Origin: Lineus longissimus
Lineage: Eukaryota > Nemertea > Pilidiophora > Heteronemertea > Lineidae
DNA length: 64,000 nucleotides
Direction of reading: 5' to 3'
Assembly: GCF_910592395.1 (NCBI RefSeq)
Contig: NC_088308.1
Span: 1,302,001 to 1,366,000, forward strand
Positions within the stretch are counted from its first letter, which is position 1, and every line of letters starts with the position of its first letter. Made by a program: the position numbers and the translations under genes. The notes beneath the pieces were generated by a model. The model did no database searches. It was not told where the DNA came from and was given only the letters and a program-made list of their open reading frames with translations. This document shows positions 38,689 through 57,550 of the stretch, in pieces.

Positions 38689-41600
38689 TCATAAATTGTG
38701 AATTATCTGCTGTACTGTGACAACAACACCTGTTATTCCCCCAACAACACCAAAGATGATAATGATGACGTTCTTGGCGATGATGACCGGATGGAGCTCT
38801 CGGCCTTTGATCTTGATGTGGAAGAGACAGGGAAGCACGTACGCCAAGGCTGTGCTCCCACACGATCCTGAAAATAGAAAGGTTTAATATGTATAAATGA
38901 CTTTGCATGACGTAATGGCAGACGATGTCAGAAAGCATAACAGTCATGTCACTTGAGACTCCCAGTGGAATCCACCATTCCTCCACATGTCACTTCTCAT
39001 CTCTCTTTGGTGCAAGTCACTCAACCAGAAGACATAACAAATGTCGATGTTATTCATCAATGTATGAAAAGACTCTATGCATCAAACTGGCAAAGCCTTT
39101 CATCACAACTGACAAATATAGAATAGATGGAGCTACCTTAACGACAAACTCCTTACCTACAAAAGCACTAATGTATGCAAAGTTATTCCTGAGGAGAACA
39201 CTCAAGCCTCCAATGACCAGCACCACTATTGTACGTAAGATGTTCCTTTTCCAAGTCGGGACCTATTCAGAGAGAAAACAAACATGAAGAAACCAATTAC
39301 AGTCACAATAATAGAAAGGGAAAATATCTCATAATTTCTATCAAGTATCATAACATACTTGCTTATATTCATATGTTGGTTGTGAAAGGGCTAGTGTCCA
39401 AATATTTATGCTTGTTCAATGAATATTTGAGGTGTATACAAGAAACGTTGAAGCATCTTAAAAGAATTTACCTCTTTTTGTCGTTGCACGACGATTAAAG
39501 CTGTTGCTTCTGTACTGCCATCATTGTCAAACTCAACTTCATCTTCTTCATCTTTATCCTGGACTAGACCTGAAAGTTGACTCGTATCATGGGCACTGCC
39601 TAAAAGAGGGATAGCTACTTGTTAGTAGGAAAAGAAGGTTAGTGTTAGGAGAAAGACATGCATTCGCTACAGGAGAGGCAAGGCAGAACTAAGACAATAG
39701 CAAATCAAAACAATATTCTTATCATGCTGGCTTACCAACGTCTCCGTGTTAAACCATCTCAATCAACTGGATGAACAAGGAGGAAGTTGTATTCAAGCAA
39801 CCCGCCACACAAATGGTGGCATTTTCCATACAGAAGAAAGAGAGAGTAAACCTAGCAACAACATTATTTGGACCAGAAGTTTCTACACTGCAAAGTTATT
39901 TTAGGATGGGGTCTAGCTACATGTATGCTAAGTGTACATGTAGTTCTATAAAAGTTCTAAGTGCATCCGACTAGCTGGAGGAACCAACAGAATAGCCATG
40001 CATGTCTCTACAGGTACATGTCATGCAAACTATGAATGCTTGTTAAGATTTTAAGAAAGGGGTTATGATGAGACATGCAGTGAGACAGATAGGAACTATG
40101 CTGTAAAGGTCTTATCAGAGACTATAGAGGTGCCAGACCAATGTTTGCAGAATGACCAATTGGTACAACATGCACCAGCCAGAACTGCCTCCCCTTGTGT
40201 CCAGCAATGTGTAAAACCTTTGGTGAAAAAGTGCAAGTCAGAAACAGAAATTGTAATTCCTGAGTTTTCTGACAATTTTAGCATGATTACTAAACATTTT
40301 TTCCTTAAAATCAAAGTGTAAAATGGCCTTAACAAAGTGTAAACAGGCCTTTTGCCTGACAATGTGTAAAATTTCCCCCAAATGCATAAGGGTAGGCAGC
40401 CCTAAAAAGCTGTGGAGGTGTACAAGGCCTCATCATAAAAACTGGCTCAGGACTTGACCTAAATTCTTGATTCAATACCAGGCATGCATTTTCTCAATCC
40501 TGGTCACCAGATCACTGCTTCTATACTTACATCACAACATTTAGAATTTAATGACACAACATGACTACAAGATTAAAAAACTGTCATTATCAAGGCCGCC
40601 TGACCCACCAATTTCTCGATAGTTCAACAACACATTCAAATGATAACAAGCAGCGACAAAACTGCCAACGTCTAAAACAACCAATGCCAATTACATTTTG
40701 TGAGTGCTAATAATTGCTCTGACATGAATAAATAAATTAGAGTAATGTATATCGTAAGTGTATGACTTATCACAGCCAACAAAATGAATGTAATTTCGTA
40801 CAAGTACATTCTCAGACAGCCTGAGTTTTCGCAATAAAAACTTGTTTTGAGTGGGCCCCAAGCTCCCTGGATGTGAACCCAAGGTTAGATTTTAGAAGGC
40901 ACCTTGACCTAAAGCTTTAAACTCGAACGCTCCACCATTCTAACCACAGTAATATTCCTGCTTGCATGACTTGTGTCAACTTACCTAATCTGAATATATA
41001 ATGCTCCGTTATTTGACAGACTGGGAACACCTGCAGGGGATAAGTACACGCAATGGCAAGGATGAGACACGTGTCCACACACAAAGACAAGACACTGAAT
41101 GGAGGCAGATTATTCACGATGACTTGTTGGACGTGAGGGCCGTAGCGTAGATATCCGATGATACCGAATGAAGAGAGGACACAGGAGACGAGGAACAGAG
41201 CACCATGGAGGTAGAAAGGAAAGTTTTTGCGGTTTCCTTCCATGCTTGCTTCCACTGGAAGAATCTGAAAGACATGAGACAAAATGGACTTGAACTCTTT
41301 TAAGTCTTTTTGTTGAAAACATACAAAATATGTGGTCACGACAGGTTCTGAGCATTTTTAATTTGAAAAGGAATGAAACCCAGTACATACCAAACCAATT
41401 CCTTCGAATGCAACTGAGACCTGACCAAAGAAGACCGGAAATGTCTCCCACTTGAAGTACACTACCCCTGGGTCGATCTTTATATCTGAAATGAGTAGAA
41501 TACACAAAATTGTAAACATAAAGTTGACCAGAAACAGCCCTTCCACTTATAAATTGCAAGTTCGTACGAAAGGCTTTTCATTGCACAGTGACATGACAAA

Positions 41601-44600
41601 AATGATATGACTTGAGATTTCATCGGTTGTGAAAACCTGTATTTTTTAAATAAAAAGCTTTCCAATGGAGCATGGCACTGGACTCAAAAGATTCCTCTAC
41701 AGAAGTGAACTCTAAGAACACTTACCAATCAACATGTAAATGAGAATAGCAAAGTAACCACCAAAGATAGCTACATTGGCAATTAGACTGATGGGTCCCA
41801 GCTTGCGGATGTTACGGATATAGGCGAAGAGGATAAATGGCAAGAGAGGTGCAATGACCAACCACCTCAGGTCCGGTGCGGAGCTAACAAACACATGATC
41901 AGATGTGTTCGTTGCTGGAATCAGACTCTCGTTTGTCGGTAAGATGGTTGTCGTATTCATAAACGGAGTCGTGATGGGTGTAGCTGTGGTTTGATTGCCA
42001 GACGTTGAGGGGCCTATTGTTGTGTCAGAAGTATGATTCCCTGGCACTGTGGTCGTTATGGTTGTTGCATTTCCTGCTCCAAAAACCATGAAGTAAGGTG
42101 TAGCAGAAGGACCGAGATCCTCCTTATTCACAAATTCCACCATGTCATGATCTAAGTCATTTTTTCCTAAGAAACTTTCAATATTGTTATAGCCATGAAT
42201 AGGATGACCTTCAGAATCAAAGGAGAAATGATCAGTCCTAGTATGGTTCACTGTAACATTCTGCCAAGGGTAAACCAGCTGAACTGTCACTTCCTTCAAA
42301 GGGAACATGGCAAGAAGAGTATTGCCAACGAAAATGAAATACGCTACACAAAATCCTGTTTGTGTTATCAACAGAAAGACATCCACTATCACAATGCCCC
42401 ATTTTCCAAAACATAGCCCGCCTATGTCGGCATAGCGGAGATCTCTTTGTAGGTGTTGACGGTAGGTCCCATCATCCTCCTCTGAGTTCTCCCTCTCGTA
42501 TTTTTCACATAGCTCCTCCACGAGATACTTCTTACATTTGACGATGAGCTGACAGCAGTGGTCAGTGACGGCAACGATGATCACCAGTGAAATGCATCCC
42601 AACTGAAACCAAAGGAAATGGTAAACATTTATTTTCATGAATCACAGCATATGTGACCCGCTCTACCAAAACTTGTCGCTTGTCGCATCTGAACTTGACA
42701 GGTTGATACGGACTTGTTGTTCATTTCCCTATTGTAGACCGTTTGTGAAATGTGACCAAATCAGTTTGTAATAGATTTCACAAAAGGTCTACAATAGGGA
42801 AATGAACAACAAGTCCGTATCAACCTGTCGAGTTCAGATGCGACAAGTGCCTAGTTTTGGTAGAGCGAGTCACATATTTGAATATAATTATATCCAATTT
42901 AAAAACCTCAGTTATGACTAACTTCATCATAGATAATAAAACATCCTTTATTGTATACATTTAAAAAGCAATTTCAAAAAGCTATAATGTCCCTGTTAAA
43001 GGGAACTAACACAGAATGAGAATTATCCACCATACTATGTAAATCCAAACAGATTGATAATCTTGCAACCTCTGGGGTGTCTATTAACAACAGAGCCTTT
43101 TACCAGGAACTGGTTTTGTTTCTCTATTCTACAATATTCGAAAATCAAAGGAAACTTGCACAAGAACGTCAGCAGAAGAATTTTACTTAGGTAGATATAG
43201 AAATATAGAAATATAGCCTTCATGATACTTCATGACCAAGTTGGGTCTTTGCCCGGTTAAGTGCATTTATCTACAGTGCGCATGCAGAATGGGATGTGGA
43301 TCATATGCCAGTGGAGGTAGAAATTAGTTGTACAATGAAGGGTTTATTGGGAGTTGGGACCATCACAATGCAAGGTAACGTTGAAAGACAAGGAGAATAT
43401 AGCCAAAGCTGCAAAACATTGTTACATGTAGATTAGGAGGTCATTATGAATTGATCAGGAAACATTACTGATAAAAGTGTCCCAGGTTTAATTGATTGTA
43501 TTGTTCAGTTACGGCATGTCACTTGAGCTGCATATGTAGGTTAAAGGTTTGTGTCCTGAAGCTCGTTTGTTAGCAGGCCTCTATCTAAAAAGTACAATAA
43601 AGACCCAATTGATTAGGTTTCCCCAATTAAAATCTTCTGTGCGGTGAATCCAAATGATCAGATTAACAATTTGATTTGAATAAGAAAATCTCATATGTCT
43701 ATATTCTCCCTTGTTCACAATTCTAAGCATGCAAATTATATTTCTCCTACCAGTAATCCACTCTGAAAGAACCCAAAAGGCAAACTCAAATAGCTTGAAC
43801 CAATGAAAGCTTTCACTATGTTGTTTAAGTCTCCCAGCTTATGAAGGCAGCCCGTGCGTTGTCCTCTGACAGTGACAACCCTGTAAAATCATTCAAGAAA
43901 CAAATTACATTTTGCCAATGTCATATGTTTGGATGGAAGAATTTAAATCTGCCTTTTTTTAGTCCCGAGAGTGATATTTCTCTTCAATAGGTGTACAGGT
44001 ATTGCCACACCCCAAAGAAATTCAGGCAACTGTGCATGTGTAACCTCAAGGAGAAGAGTGGAGATGCAATCACTACTTAATATGAGATACCAAATAGTCT
44101 ACGTCAATACAATCAAGGCGTACAATGTTGATATCAAGCTAGAAGTACATACATGTACATCAACATTTTTTGTAGCCTAATCTCACAAAAGGCAGACAAT
44201 AGAATGTCTGGGATCACTAGTACTCAGAAGTGACACACTTCCATTCTTCTCCATATTAGCTACGTCAACCTGGTCTTGACTTGTCAATCAAGATTGCAAT
44301 GAATGAGAGACTCAGAGACATTAAACTTCTCAAGACAGGCGTGTCATTGTCCATTCTGACTCAGCTAGATGTATTGCTGAGTTTCATGCTGTGATTGATT
44401 TGACCTTTTGTGTCTGTTTTGAGGAGAGCCTTCTCCACAAAACAGAAGCCACAACTTTGATATCAACAAGCCAAGACCATGCAGTGCTGCTGCCAAGTCA
44501 AAAACAGGTTTACCAGGAGTCCACTTTGAAAGAAACCGAAGGGTAACCCTAGATAGTTGGATCCAATAAAGGCCTTCACAATGTTGCTGAAGTCACCCAT

Positions 44601-44640
44601 TCTGCGTCTAAAGCTGATATTTTGCTTGGTCGAAACATTC
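38689..44640 (-). CDS. SLC36/AVT3-type amino-acid transporter (5' end not found)
   Basis: Exons in transcription order: 44640-44514 or 43880-43751 (alternatives), 42602-41726, 41485-41391, 41264-40985, 39599-39472, 39262-39157, 38867-38689. Phases agree throughout, giving about 597 residues plus a missing N-terminus. The first exon encodes the helix-1 motif VKAFIGSNYLGLPFGFFQSG, typical of the amino acid/auxin permease superfamily. Later come LRYADIGGLCFGKWG, LITQTGFCVAYFIFVGN, FEGIGLV, FGIIGYLRYG, YPLQVFPVCQITEHYI and a final AYVLPCLFHIKIKG with a last helix. About 10-11 membrane helices are expected. Between helices there is a long Thr/Asn-rich loop with many N-glycosylation sequons, so it should face the lumen or outside. 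A polar segment (DKDEEDEVEFDNDG) separates the late helices. The likely role is proton-coupled transport of small neutral amino acids at lysosome or plasma membrane. The exact subfamily (SLC36 or an invertebrate-specific group) is uncertain. Confidence 0.85.
42649..42877. mobile_element. MITE-like foldback element
   Basis: Two arms of about 103 bases (42649-42751 and 42775-42877) are inverted copies with few mismatches, separated by 23 bases. The outer ends read ATATGTGAC...GTCACATAT, followed inward by CGCTCTACCAAAAC. The element lies in the intron just upstream of the large transporter exon, between it and the alternative exons. It has no coding capacity. Confidence 0.85.
43751..43880 (-). 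CDS. Transporter alternative exon B
   Basis: 130 nt, starting with one base of a split codon and ending in phase 0 (CTG|GTAGGA). It encodes VTVRGQRTGCLHKLGDL followed by NNIVKAFIGSSYLSLPFGFF. It is a homologue of exon A at 44514-44640, with the same boundary phases. It encodes the cytosolic approach and first transmembrane helix. Using both exons in one mRNA would shift the frame. Confidence 0.85.
44514..44640 (-). CDS. Transporter alternative exon A
   Basis: 127 nt, same phases as exon B (CTG|GTAAAC at the end). It encodes NVSTKQNISFRRRMGDF followed by SNIVKAFIGSNYLGLPFGFF. It differs from exon B mainly in the stretch before the helix and at a few helix positions (SN/SS, G/S). Confidence 0.85.
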
Positions 44641-46733
44641 CTGAAAATTGTCAAAGAAAGTGGATTCTTTCATGCAAGCCATGCAGCCTCCCAAAAAGAG
44701 GTATTAAGATCAACACATTTATGTGGTATGCAGTTTTGAGTTCACTGTGAAAGTCCAATGACAATCACAGCTGTTGAGTGGCCCTACTACCTAAGTCATG
44801 TAAGTCAAGTGGCAGTCATCCTTAAACCTGGTTTTAAATCATTACAATGAGTAGTCATGAACTGGACCATATACCGGGAAACACATTTCCAGAAAATTTC
44901 ATGACATTTGCCTTGGGTGTTAGATAAGAGATCTGCCCGCGACTCACACTCACAGCCCTCTATCTTGTAGTCTTGTTCTGCAAATTATTTAAACATTAAT
45001 CAAGGTTTCACGAAAAAACTAGTCTTAGAACTCCTATCCTTCACCAAATTATCTACTATATCCCCCCTCTCCCCACCACCAACTACTCGCTATCATTGAC
45101 ATTGTGTGCTAGCCAACTGCTTCTTCGGTCAACTGCCATGATGGCATCATCCTAACTATATCCCCCCACCACCACCACCACCACCACCCGAGTCTTCTCG
45201 CTCACCAGCCCTATTAACGAAGAGCTCCCTATCAAGGCCTGAGCCTTCCCCATATTATCGTTCACCAATCCTGGTTTTAAATCATTACAATGAGTAGTCA
45301 TGGACTAGACCATATACCGGGAAACACATTTCCAGAAAATTTCATGACATTTGCCTTGGGTGTTAGATAAGGGATCTGCACGTGACTTGCACTCACAGCC
45401 CTCTATCTTATCTAATCTTGTAGTCTTATTCTGCCAATTATTTAAACGTTAATCAAGGTTTCACGAAAAAACTAGTCTTAGAACTTCTATCCTTCACCAA
45501 ATTATCTATTAAACCAACGTACATGTGTAGGCCTGTCTATATTTTCAACGAAATATAAAAAAATGAAAGCTGAGTTACATTTTTTGGGACATCCTGTGTG
45601 TGTCCCAAAACTAAGGAAGTGCCAAAAATTTTACCAACCTGCAATCAACTGAAACTGGTTCGGTCTCAGATGAATTCTGACATCTCTCATGATTCTCCAT
45701 GATTCACCAAATTATCAATGCATCAATCAACGTAATTTTTTATCCTCATCTCTCGGGCCGTTCATTCGTATCAAAAATCTCTCAAATCGTTTAGGTCCAT
45801 GGACTTGTCAATGCTTGTTGACATTCAGAGCGCATCACTGTTCCATGCAGAGGTTTCGAAATCGTCAGCCAATCTCCGTTAAAAAAGCTTACTGACGTGT
45901 TGGAGAATATTTGTGACCTTCACCTCTGAGCCGAAGGTTCATTTGTATTGAGAGCACTGATTGGTCAAATTTGAAATCGCTAAATATATCAACAAATCGT
46001 AGTCCAGCTCACATACTTTTTAGAGAGCGCCAGTTCCGAAATTTAAGATTTTGTCAAAACCTGAATATTTGTTTGTTTTTGAAGCAGTAAGTTGATAGCC
46101 AACATGAGTAAGGCACACTTATTTCTTTCGTGCGACCATAGGGCTGGTACAATGGACCAATTAGACAAGCCTACTTCATAATCATGATTTCAGCTGAGTT
46201 TCTTGCCACTGCTGCAAGCCTTTCGGGGGAGGTGGTTCATTCATGCAACCTGCTAACCAGGTCACGGTCCACGGAATACATACACTCCGACATAGCTTTT
46301 TGTTATCACCCGGCTCACAATCGGAACGAGTTTACAATCCCCGATCACACCCCAAAAAAAGGTCATCGGTTGACTAACCAAGCACCACTGTTCAATGGAT
46401 TTATAGTTGAATGCGATCAGACTACGTCATTTCCGATCGGGGATTCTAAAGTTTAGCCTCACAATCAATCGACCAACTTATGTATATGCAAAGAATCATA
46501 ATCTAATGTTGCGCAATATGATGGTATTGTCACGTTGTGTGAAGATTGTGCGTTATATCGCCCCTTTTTAAAGGACATTAACGTCATGAGGTAAATGGTG
46601 ATACAACGTAGAAGTGGCGATACATTATCGCGCAACGTTAGTGTAAGATAATGGATGGTTGACAGTGACACTCCATGACAATTACATTTACATATTTTAC
46701 TTGTTTTCATCAGGTTCAAGTTGACTTCTCATA
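44641..46733. other. Region between the transporter and SPC24 (divergent 5' flanks)
   Basis: The transporter 5' exon and promoter and the SPC24 promoter must lie here, but no first coding exon with the required phase 1 was found. It holds a 231/241-bp direct duplication and a CCA microsatellite at 45166-45189. The 90-codon plus-strand ORF at 46184-46456 has no supporting features. Confidence 0.5.
44827..45510. repeat. Local direct duplication (231 and 241 bp)
   Basis: 44827-45057 and 45270-45510 are direct copies about 95 percent identical by eye, from CCTGGTTTTAAATCATTAC to CACCAAATTATCTA. The second copy has a 9-base internal insertion (TATCTAATC duplication). About 210 bases of C-rich, CCA-repeat DNA separate them. 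Confidence 0.9.
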
Positions 46734-47886
46734 ATGACTTCAGAAACGGACGTGCTCAGTTATGCTGATGAACTTGAAAGTATTCTGTCAAATAGTGATG
46801 ATGAAGAATTCCAAGTCCTGAATAAAATTAAAAGTAGTATCGAGGATTCAAAGAAATTGCAGATTCGTAAGGAGGCAGAGATCAACATGGCTATTGAAGG
46901 TAAAAGTGCACTGGTGTGCTTTGGTTAATTTTCAATTCAAGAGGAAGCAATGAACAAAGAGAAAAAGTGTCATTCCAGAGGTCCCAACAGAAGTACTCTT
47001 CAGTTACAATGAGCGGCGTATAACTTATACTTTTGTGTAATTGTTTGCAGCGCTACAGAAGGACATGGGTGAAGCCAGCAAGGTGAAGCGACAGATTGAT
47101 GTGGTCCAGTGCAGCAAAAACGCTTCTCTTGAAAAGGTTCAGGAGTTGAGAGAACAATGTCAACGACTAGAAGAAAACAAGAGGGAACATGCCCGTATTG
47201 CAGATCAGAGCAATATCATAAGGCAGGCCAAGTAAGCATTGTATACTGAGTGAGGGACACTTGAGAAGGTGTATGCCTATGGTATGCCAATTAACTTTGC
47301 TGTCAAACACAAGTTCTTTGAAGTGTTTACAATGGATGCTTTCAGATGGATTATCCTGCAGCTTTAGGCAGATCTGACTGTTGACACTATTATATTTTTG
47401 TCTTTTTCAGACATCAGTCAAATTTGTATTCCTCTGTGTGCAAGATTCGATGGCAGTTCGACAGTCAGCCAGATGAAATCAAAGGCTGTATCCTTTTCAA
47501 TTTAATCAATCTAACAACATTTTCATTTAAAGTTGAAGTACTCCACAAATGATTAATGTCTATTGCTGGGACCCTGGTGTAGAAATGACAACATGATGAT
47601 TTTGAAGGGTTAGTGGTTGCGGATTTGTTATGATCAAATGATTCCATTCAGGTTTGATAAAGCACCACGTAAATAAGCAATTTTAATTGCAGGTCACAGC
47701 ATTTGCGGGCCGCTTAAAACTCTTGGTTAGTTCAGGAAATCATTTAGTTCTTTCCTTAATTGTAATTCAGTTGTTTTAAACAGCTCAGGAGTGAAGCCAT
47801 TCTGCCTGAATCAAAAAGAGAACTCCCAGTTTTTTATCACAAACTACTTGTGGGATCTTATGGAGCCGGATTGGGACTCAAATTGA
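46734..47886 (+). CDS. SPC24: Kinetochore protein Spc24 (NDC80 complex)
   Basis: Five exons: 46734-46899, 47051-47231, 47411-47487, 47693-47725, 47789-47886. The total is 555 nt, 184 residues (human 197), with phases closing. Residues 1-120 are a charged coiled coil. The C-terminal globular domain has LYSSVCKIRWQFDSQPDEIK, then HSICGPLK, then FFITNYLWDLMEPDW. The last block matches the conserved end of Spc24. Spc24 pairs with Spc25 and anchors the NDC80 complex to the inner kinetochore. The 33-nt exon 4 is inferred from phase and similarity. A second acceptor exists 5 bases before exon 5 but breaks the frame. Poly(A) signal at 48289-48294. Confidence 0.9.
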
Positions 47887-50208
47887 TTTTTGCACCAATT
47901 GCCTGGACATGGACTAGCCTGATGTGACATCTGCTGTGAACTATTTGAGAGACAGGTCTAAATAAAATCAGCTTTCCTCTCATATAAAAACTGTCATACA
48001 TTTGTTCCAATTTAGATCTATTTGGCTCAGATAGTTGGGAGAAACCACGCAGTGCATACATGGCATATCGTGCACTGTCCCAAAAGAAAAACTCTGCCTA
48101 AGCCAAGCATGTTTTGTCTTGTTCAAACAACTGTGGATGGAGAGTCACAGATTCATGTATTTGTCGAAGGCACTGTTTAGTCTGTTAGCTAACTTATACT
48201 CCATTTTGTAAATATATAGAGCATGTAGTGTGTAATTGTGTATATTGTGGTAATTACATTAAACCAATCTGGTTGCTGTCATTTATCTAATAAAATGCTG
48301 TCCTAACCTGTTACCTTGGTCTTGTTGTTCCCTTCTGATTGTGACCATGTCCAAGAGACAAATACTCCATTCTTGCCCACATGAAGATGGGCTTAGCAGA
48401 GATGACAACTGCATTGCAGTACCTTTCTGGATGTGATTGCTGTCAATTCAGTCCATATAGCAATGGATTCAGTGGTGTCTCATAGCAGACAGACAATTGC
48501 TGCTGGGCTGCTCCTTCATAGATGTAACGGTCTTCACTGTAGTTCACAAACAGATGGGGTACTTATTTACAAGACTACTGCAGTGCAGCCAGCACTTTAG
48601 TGGATGTACATGTAACCGCCTCAATTCTGGTCCTATCATGTTCCGATACATGAAGACTGGGTCGGCATCTTGATAGCAGAGAACATTGCTGCAATGAACC
48701 ACCAGTAACTGTGTCCATTCTGGTTGCGACATCTCTGGCATGAATCAGTCACAAAACTGCACTTGCCCAGATGCGACAACCCCTAAGCCAATAGATTACA
48801 TGAATGTAGCTCATTCAGAGACAGCACCATGCACTCGTCTCAAGTTTCTTGGCTAAGCTGGCCTTCCCTGTAGACCCCATCTGGATGCGACAACAGTCTC
48901 CATTATATTCTGGTTGTGACCATCTTTGGCATGTACTGACGGATGCCTAAGTACAGCACTTGCCTGGAAGATAGCATAGCATTCACGGAGACTATATACA
49001 GAGGTGCTGAATCCGCCTGGATGTGACTATCCCCATCCTGACGCTCTATCTGTAGCCAATTCCTTGAAAGTCCAGCGTTACCGATCGTGTTTCATTTCAC
49101 ATCAGTTCCATCGAGCAGCCAGTCAGAACAATTGTGTCTAACGACCGACTTCTACTGTACAGAAAAAAACAACAGGACATTGTTCTCTTTGAGTGTATGT
49201 ATTTTAGACAATGAAATATACAATACTGCCCAAATGTTAATAAGAATAGATCGCAGCTGATAGAATCTTACAGGTATAATTCTTCTTGATCATTGTAAAG
49301 CATACATATAGATGACATTGTGCATTATGTGCCTATGGTGCTAACATGTATGTCTTGATAAGCGGAACCTTTTAGCAACGAAATGAAGGGGTGTGGCTGA
49401 AAACAGGGTAACCCAGACTTTTGGCAAAATGGAGTTCTTGGTACCATTTGGTTTGTCCAATTGTCCTTTATGGACTGACATCAAGAGACCTCTTGCATTG
49501 GTCTCAAAATATTAACCATGTCTGCAAAAAAAACCGTTGACTGAGAGGAAGAACCTGGTAAGTGCAGTGCTTGTGCATCGCTGTCAACAACACTGTGACC
49601 TGGTGTAAAGTGCAAATTTGTAGACTTTTTCAAAATAAGCAAAATATGGGCGAGCGGTTTATAAATTCTTGCACACACCCCTTTATGTACAGTTGATGTT
49701 TGGATTGACCTGCACTTGATTTGCCAAGAGCTTATGCAATACAGTGGTAAACATACATGTAAATCTGGCACCTGTCATGCAGGAAGAGATATTATTATTT
49801 TTGAAACTACATTGTAAAGTAAACAACCCGTTATCACCATTATTTTTTGTCATGCAATACAATGCTTTACATTTGAATACAACATATATGGTGGTTAACT
49901 TTCTAACCATGGTAGAAAAGCACAGCAGCAAAGAGAGAATTTACATGTTCATGTAGCAGAAACGGACTTATAAAATCAATTGGCCTGGCATATTTTGCGA
50001 TTTGACTCACTTTGTTTCTGGCGTAACATTTGTAGTCCCTATGTTACCATTTCTTCTAGCCTGTCACTACCGTAAAAGCCAACACTATGAAAAAGTAAAG
50101 ACAGTCACAACCAGACCAAATCTTGCCCAGCACTACCTCGAGGCCAACACTTGTAATAATTCCCCAGGATTTAGGCCTACTGGTCAGCGGAGTGCTACAT
50201 GTATGATC
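47887..50208. other. Intergenic / 3' UTRs between convergent SPC24 and ADPRH
   Basis: No coding exon is supported. Between about 48320 and 49070 similar phrases recur (TCTGGATGTGA, TCTGGTTGTGACCAT, TGGATGCGACAACA), suggesting diverged tandem units. The remainder is AT-rich. Confidence 0.5.
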
Positions 50209-56034
<5,826 letters not shown>

Positions 56035-56469
56035 TGTGTTCAATAGTTTTTGGCAAACTGTATGATTGATTTTCCTCTTCTTTTCTGATAGATAGTAGGC
56101 AGTCTGAGCCAGAAAAAAGGAAGTATAAGTCTTGAGCAATAGAACGACTCTGGGGAATGGCTGCTTCTGGGAATTGCTCAGAAGGTAGCCCAAGTGCTTA
56201 AGGGAATGACTTGGCCCTCTTGGATGGATTTTAAGCCTGTTAATCAGAAAAGGTTTCTCGGTCAGACGTCAGAAGTTACATGTACAAAATCAGTTATTGT
56301 AGGTAGATTCTATGAGGTCATGTCTCTGTGGCTGATAATTTTGACCAAGGTCATTTGCATGCTGACCAGTTATGCCTGTGTAGATTGGCAGGTAATAGAC
56401 GGTTTCAACAAAGACAAACCAGAGCCTATTATTAACAAAACAATTCACACACATCAGCCGGGTGGAAGA

Positions 56470-56533
56470 GGTCACTGACACTGGTCAGTGAACTGTCACT
56501 GTGTCAGTCACAGTGTCACTGTCAGTGGTCAGT
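56470..56533. repeat. GTCACTG/CAGTGAC self-complementary tract
   Basis: Alternating TCACTG, CAGTG and GTCAG words are mutually complementary, so the tract can fold into several alternative hairpins. Confidence 0.75.
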
Positions 56534-57550
56534 AGGCCTAGTTCTGCTTGGGCTAAGCAAGGTACATTTACTCTGGAACAATGCTATCAGTCACTGTGAC
56601 CCTAGCTGGTAAAAGGGTGTCCTGACAAGAGCCTATGATGCCTTGATTGCTGGGACTGGGGTGTGGCTGAATGGCATGGTATGGTTAGCATACGTGACTG
56701 AGACTCAGACTGAGTGTCATTACAGTACTGCCATCACTCAGACATATCATACTCATCTACTCATAAGCTCAGGCTCAGTTCAAAACAAACCTTTATCAAA
56801 CAATTGCACTAATTTAAATTTTGTCTCTTGTGACTGCTCGACTGGTATTCGATGCTGAAGTATTGCAAAATTTGTGAAAATAGAAATGCGGAAGTAAACA
56901 GTGGATTACTGGATATGAAATGATGTATCAAACCTGTAACACTATTTGAAATGAATATTTTGTCATAAATGTATATTGTGTCACCAAATAGGTTAATATG
57001 AATGTGTCTACCTTAATATTAATAATCATTTGACTATCTTTTATCTCTAGATGGCAAAATAATTGAAAAATATTATTTCTGGCAAACTGTGGTATTACAT
57101 GTATTACATCGGTGAAGTCACAAAACAAGCAGAGACCTCTCTTGGCGCTTTGAGAACCAAAAATCTCTTCAGTTTCATCCGACCGAAAATTTGAGGAAAA
57201 AACAGCGTTTTCTCGTTGATTTATTTACGTCAAGGTACTTTTTTGATGCGATATAGGTCACAAAACACGGAGGGCTTACGATCCAGAAACATTTAGAATG
57301 AGAGAGTGAGAAATGATAAAAATAATAATGATTTTTTGGAAGGGTCAATATGAAAAAATAGAGAGGTTTAGCAGATTCGCCTGTCTTTTACGACCTTATC
57401 GACAAAAAAGTGAAGCTTAGCAACGTTTCTGTACATGCCAACGTAATCGCGAAAATATTGGATGGATAATCAACCTGACTGAAGGGCCCAATCTCGGAAA
57501 GACCAGCTTCAGCCTGTTGAAACACAAAGTTGGAAGTCTTCATTCAATTC

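Noticed and set aside
45892-45955. Possible first exon of the transporter (ATG to a GTAAGC donor on the minus strand)
   Set aside because: It ends in phase 2, whereas the alternative exons need phase 1.
46184-46456. 90-codon plus-strand ORF upstream of SPC24
   Set aside because: Not linked by phase to SPC24, no recognisable domain, and lies in the expected promoter region.
47480-47500. GC donor for SPC24 exon 3 (AAAG|GCTGTA)
   Set aside because: A GT donor one codon later gives consistent phases with exons 4 and 5.
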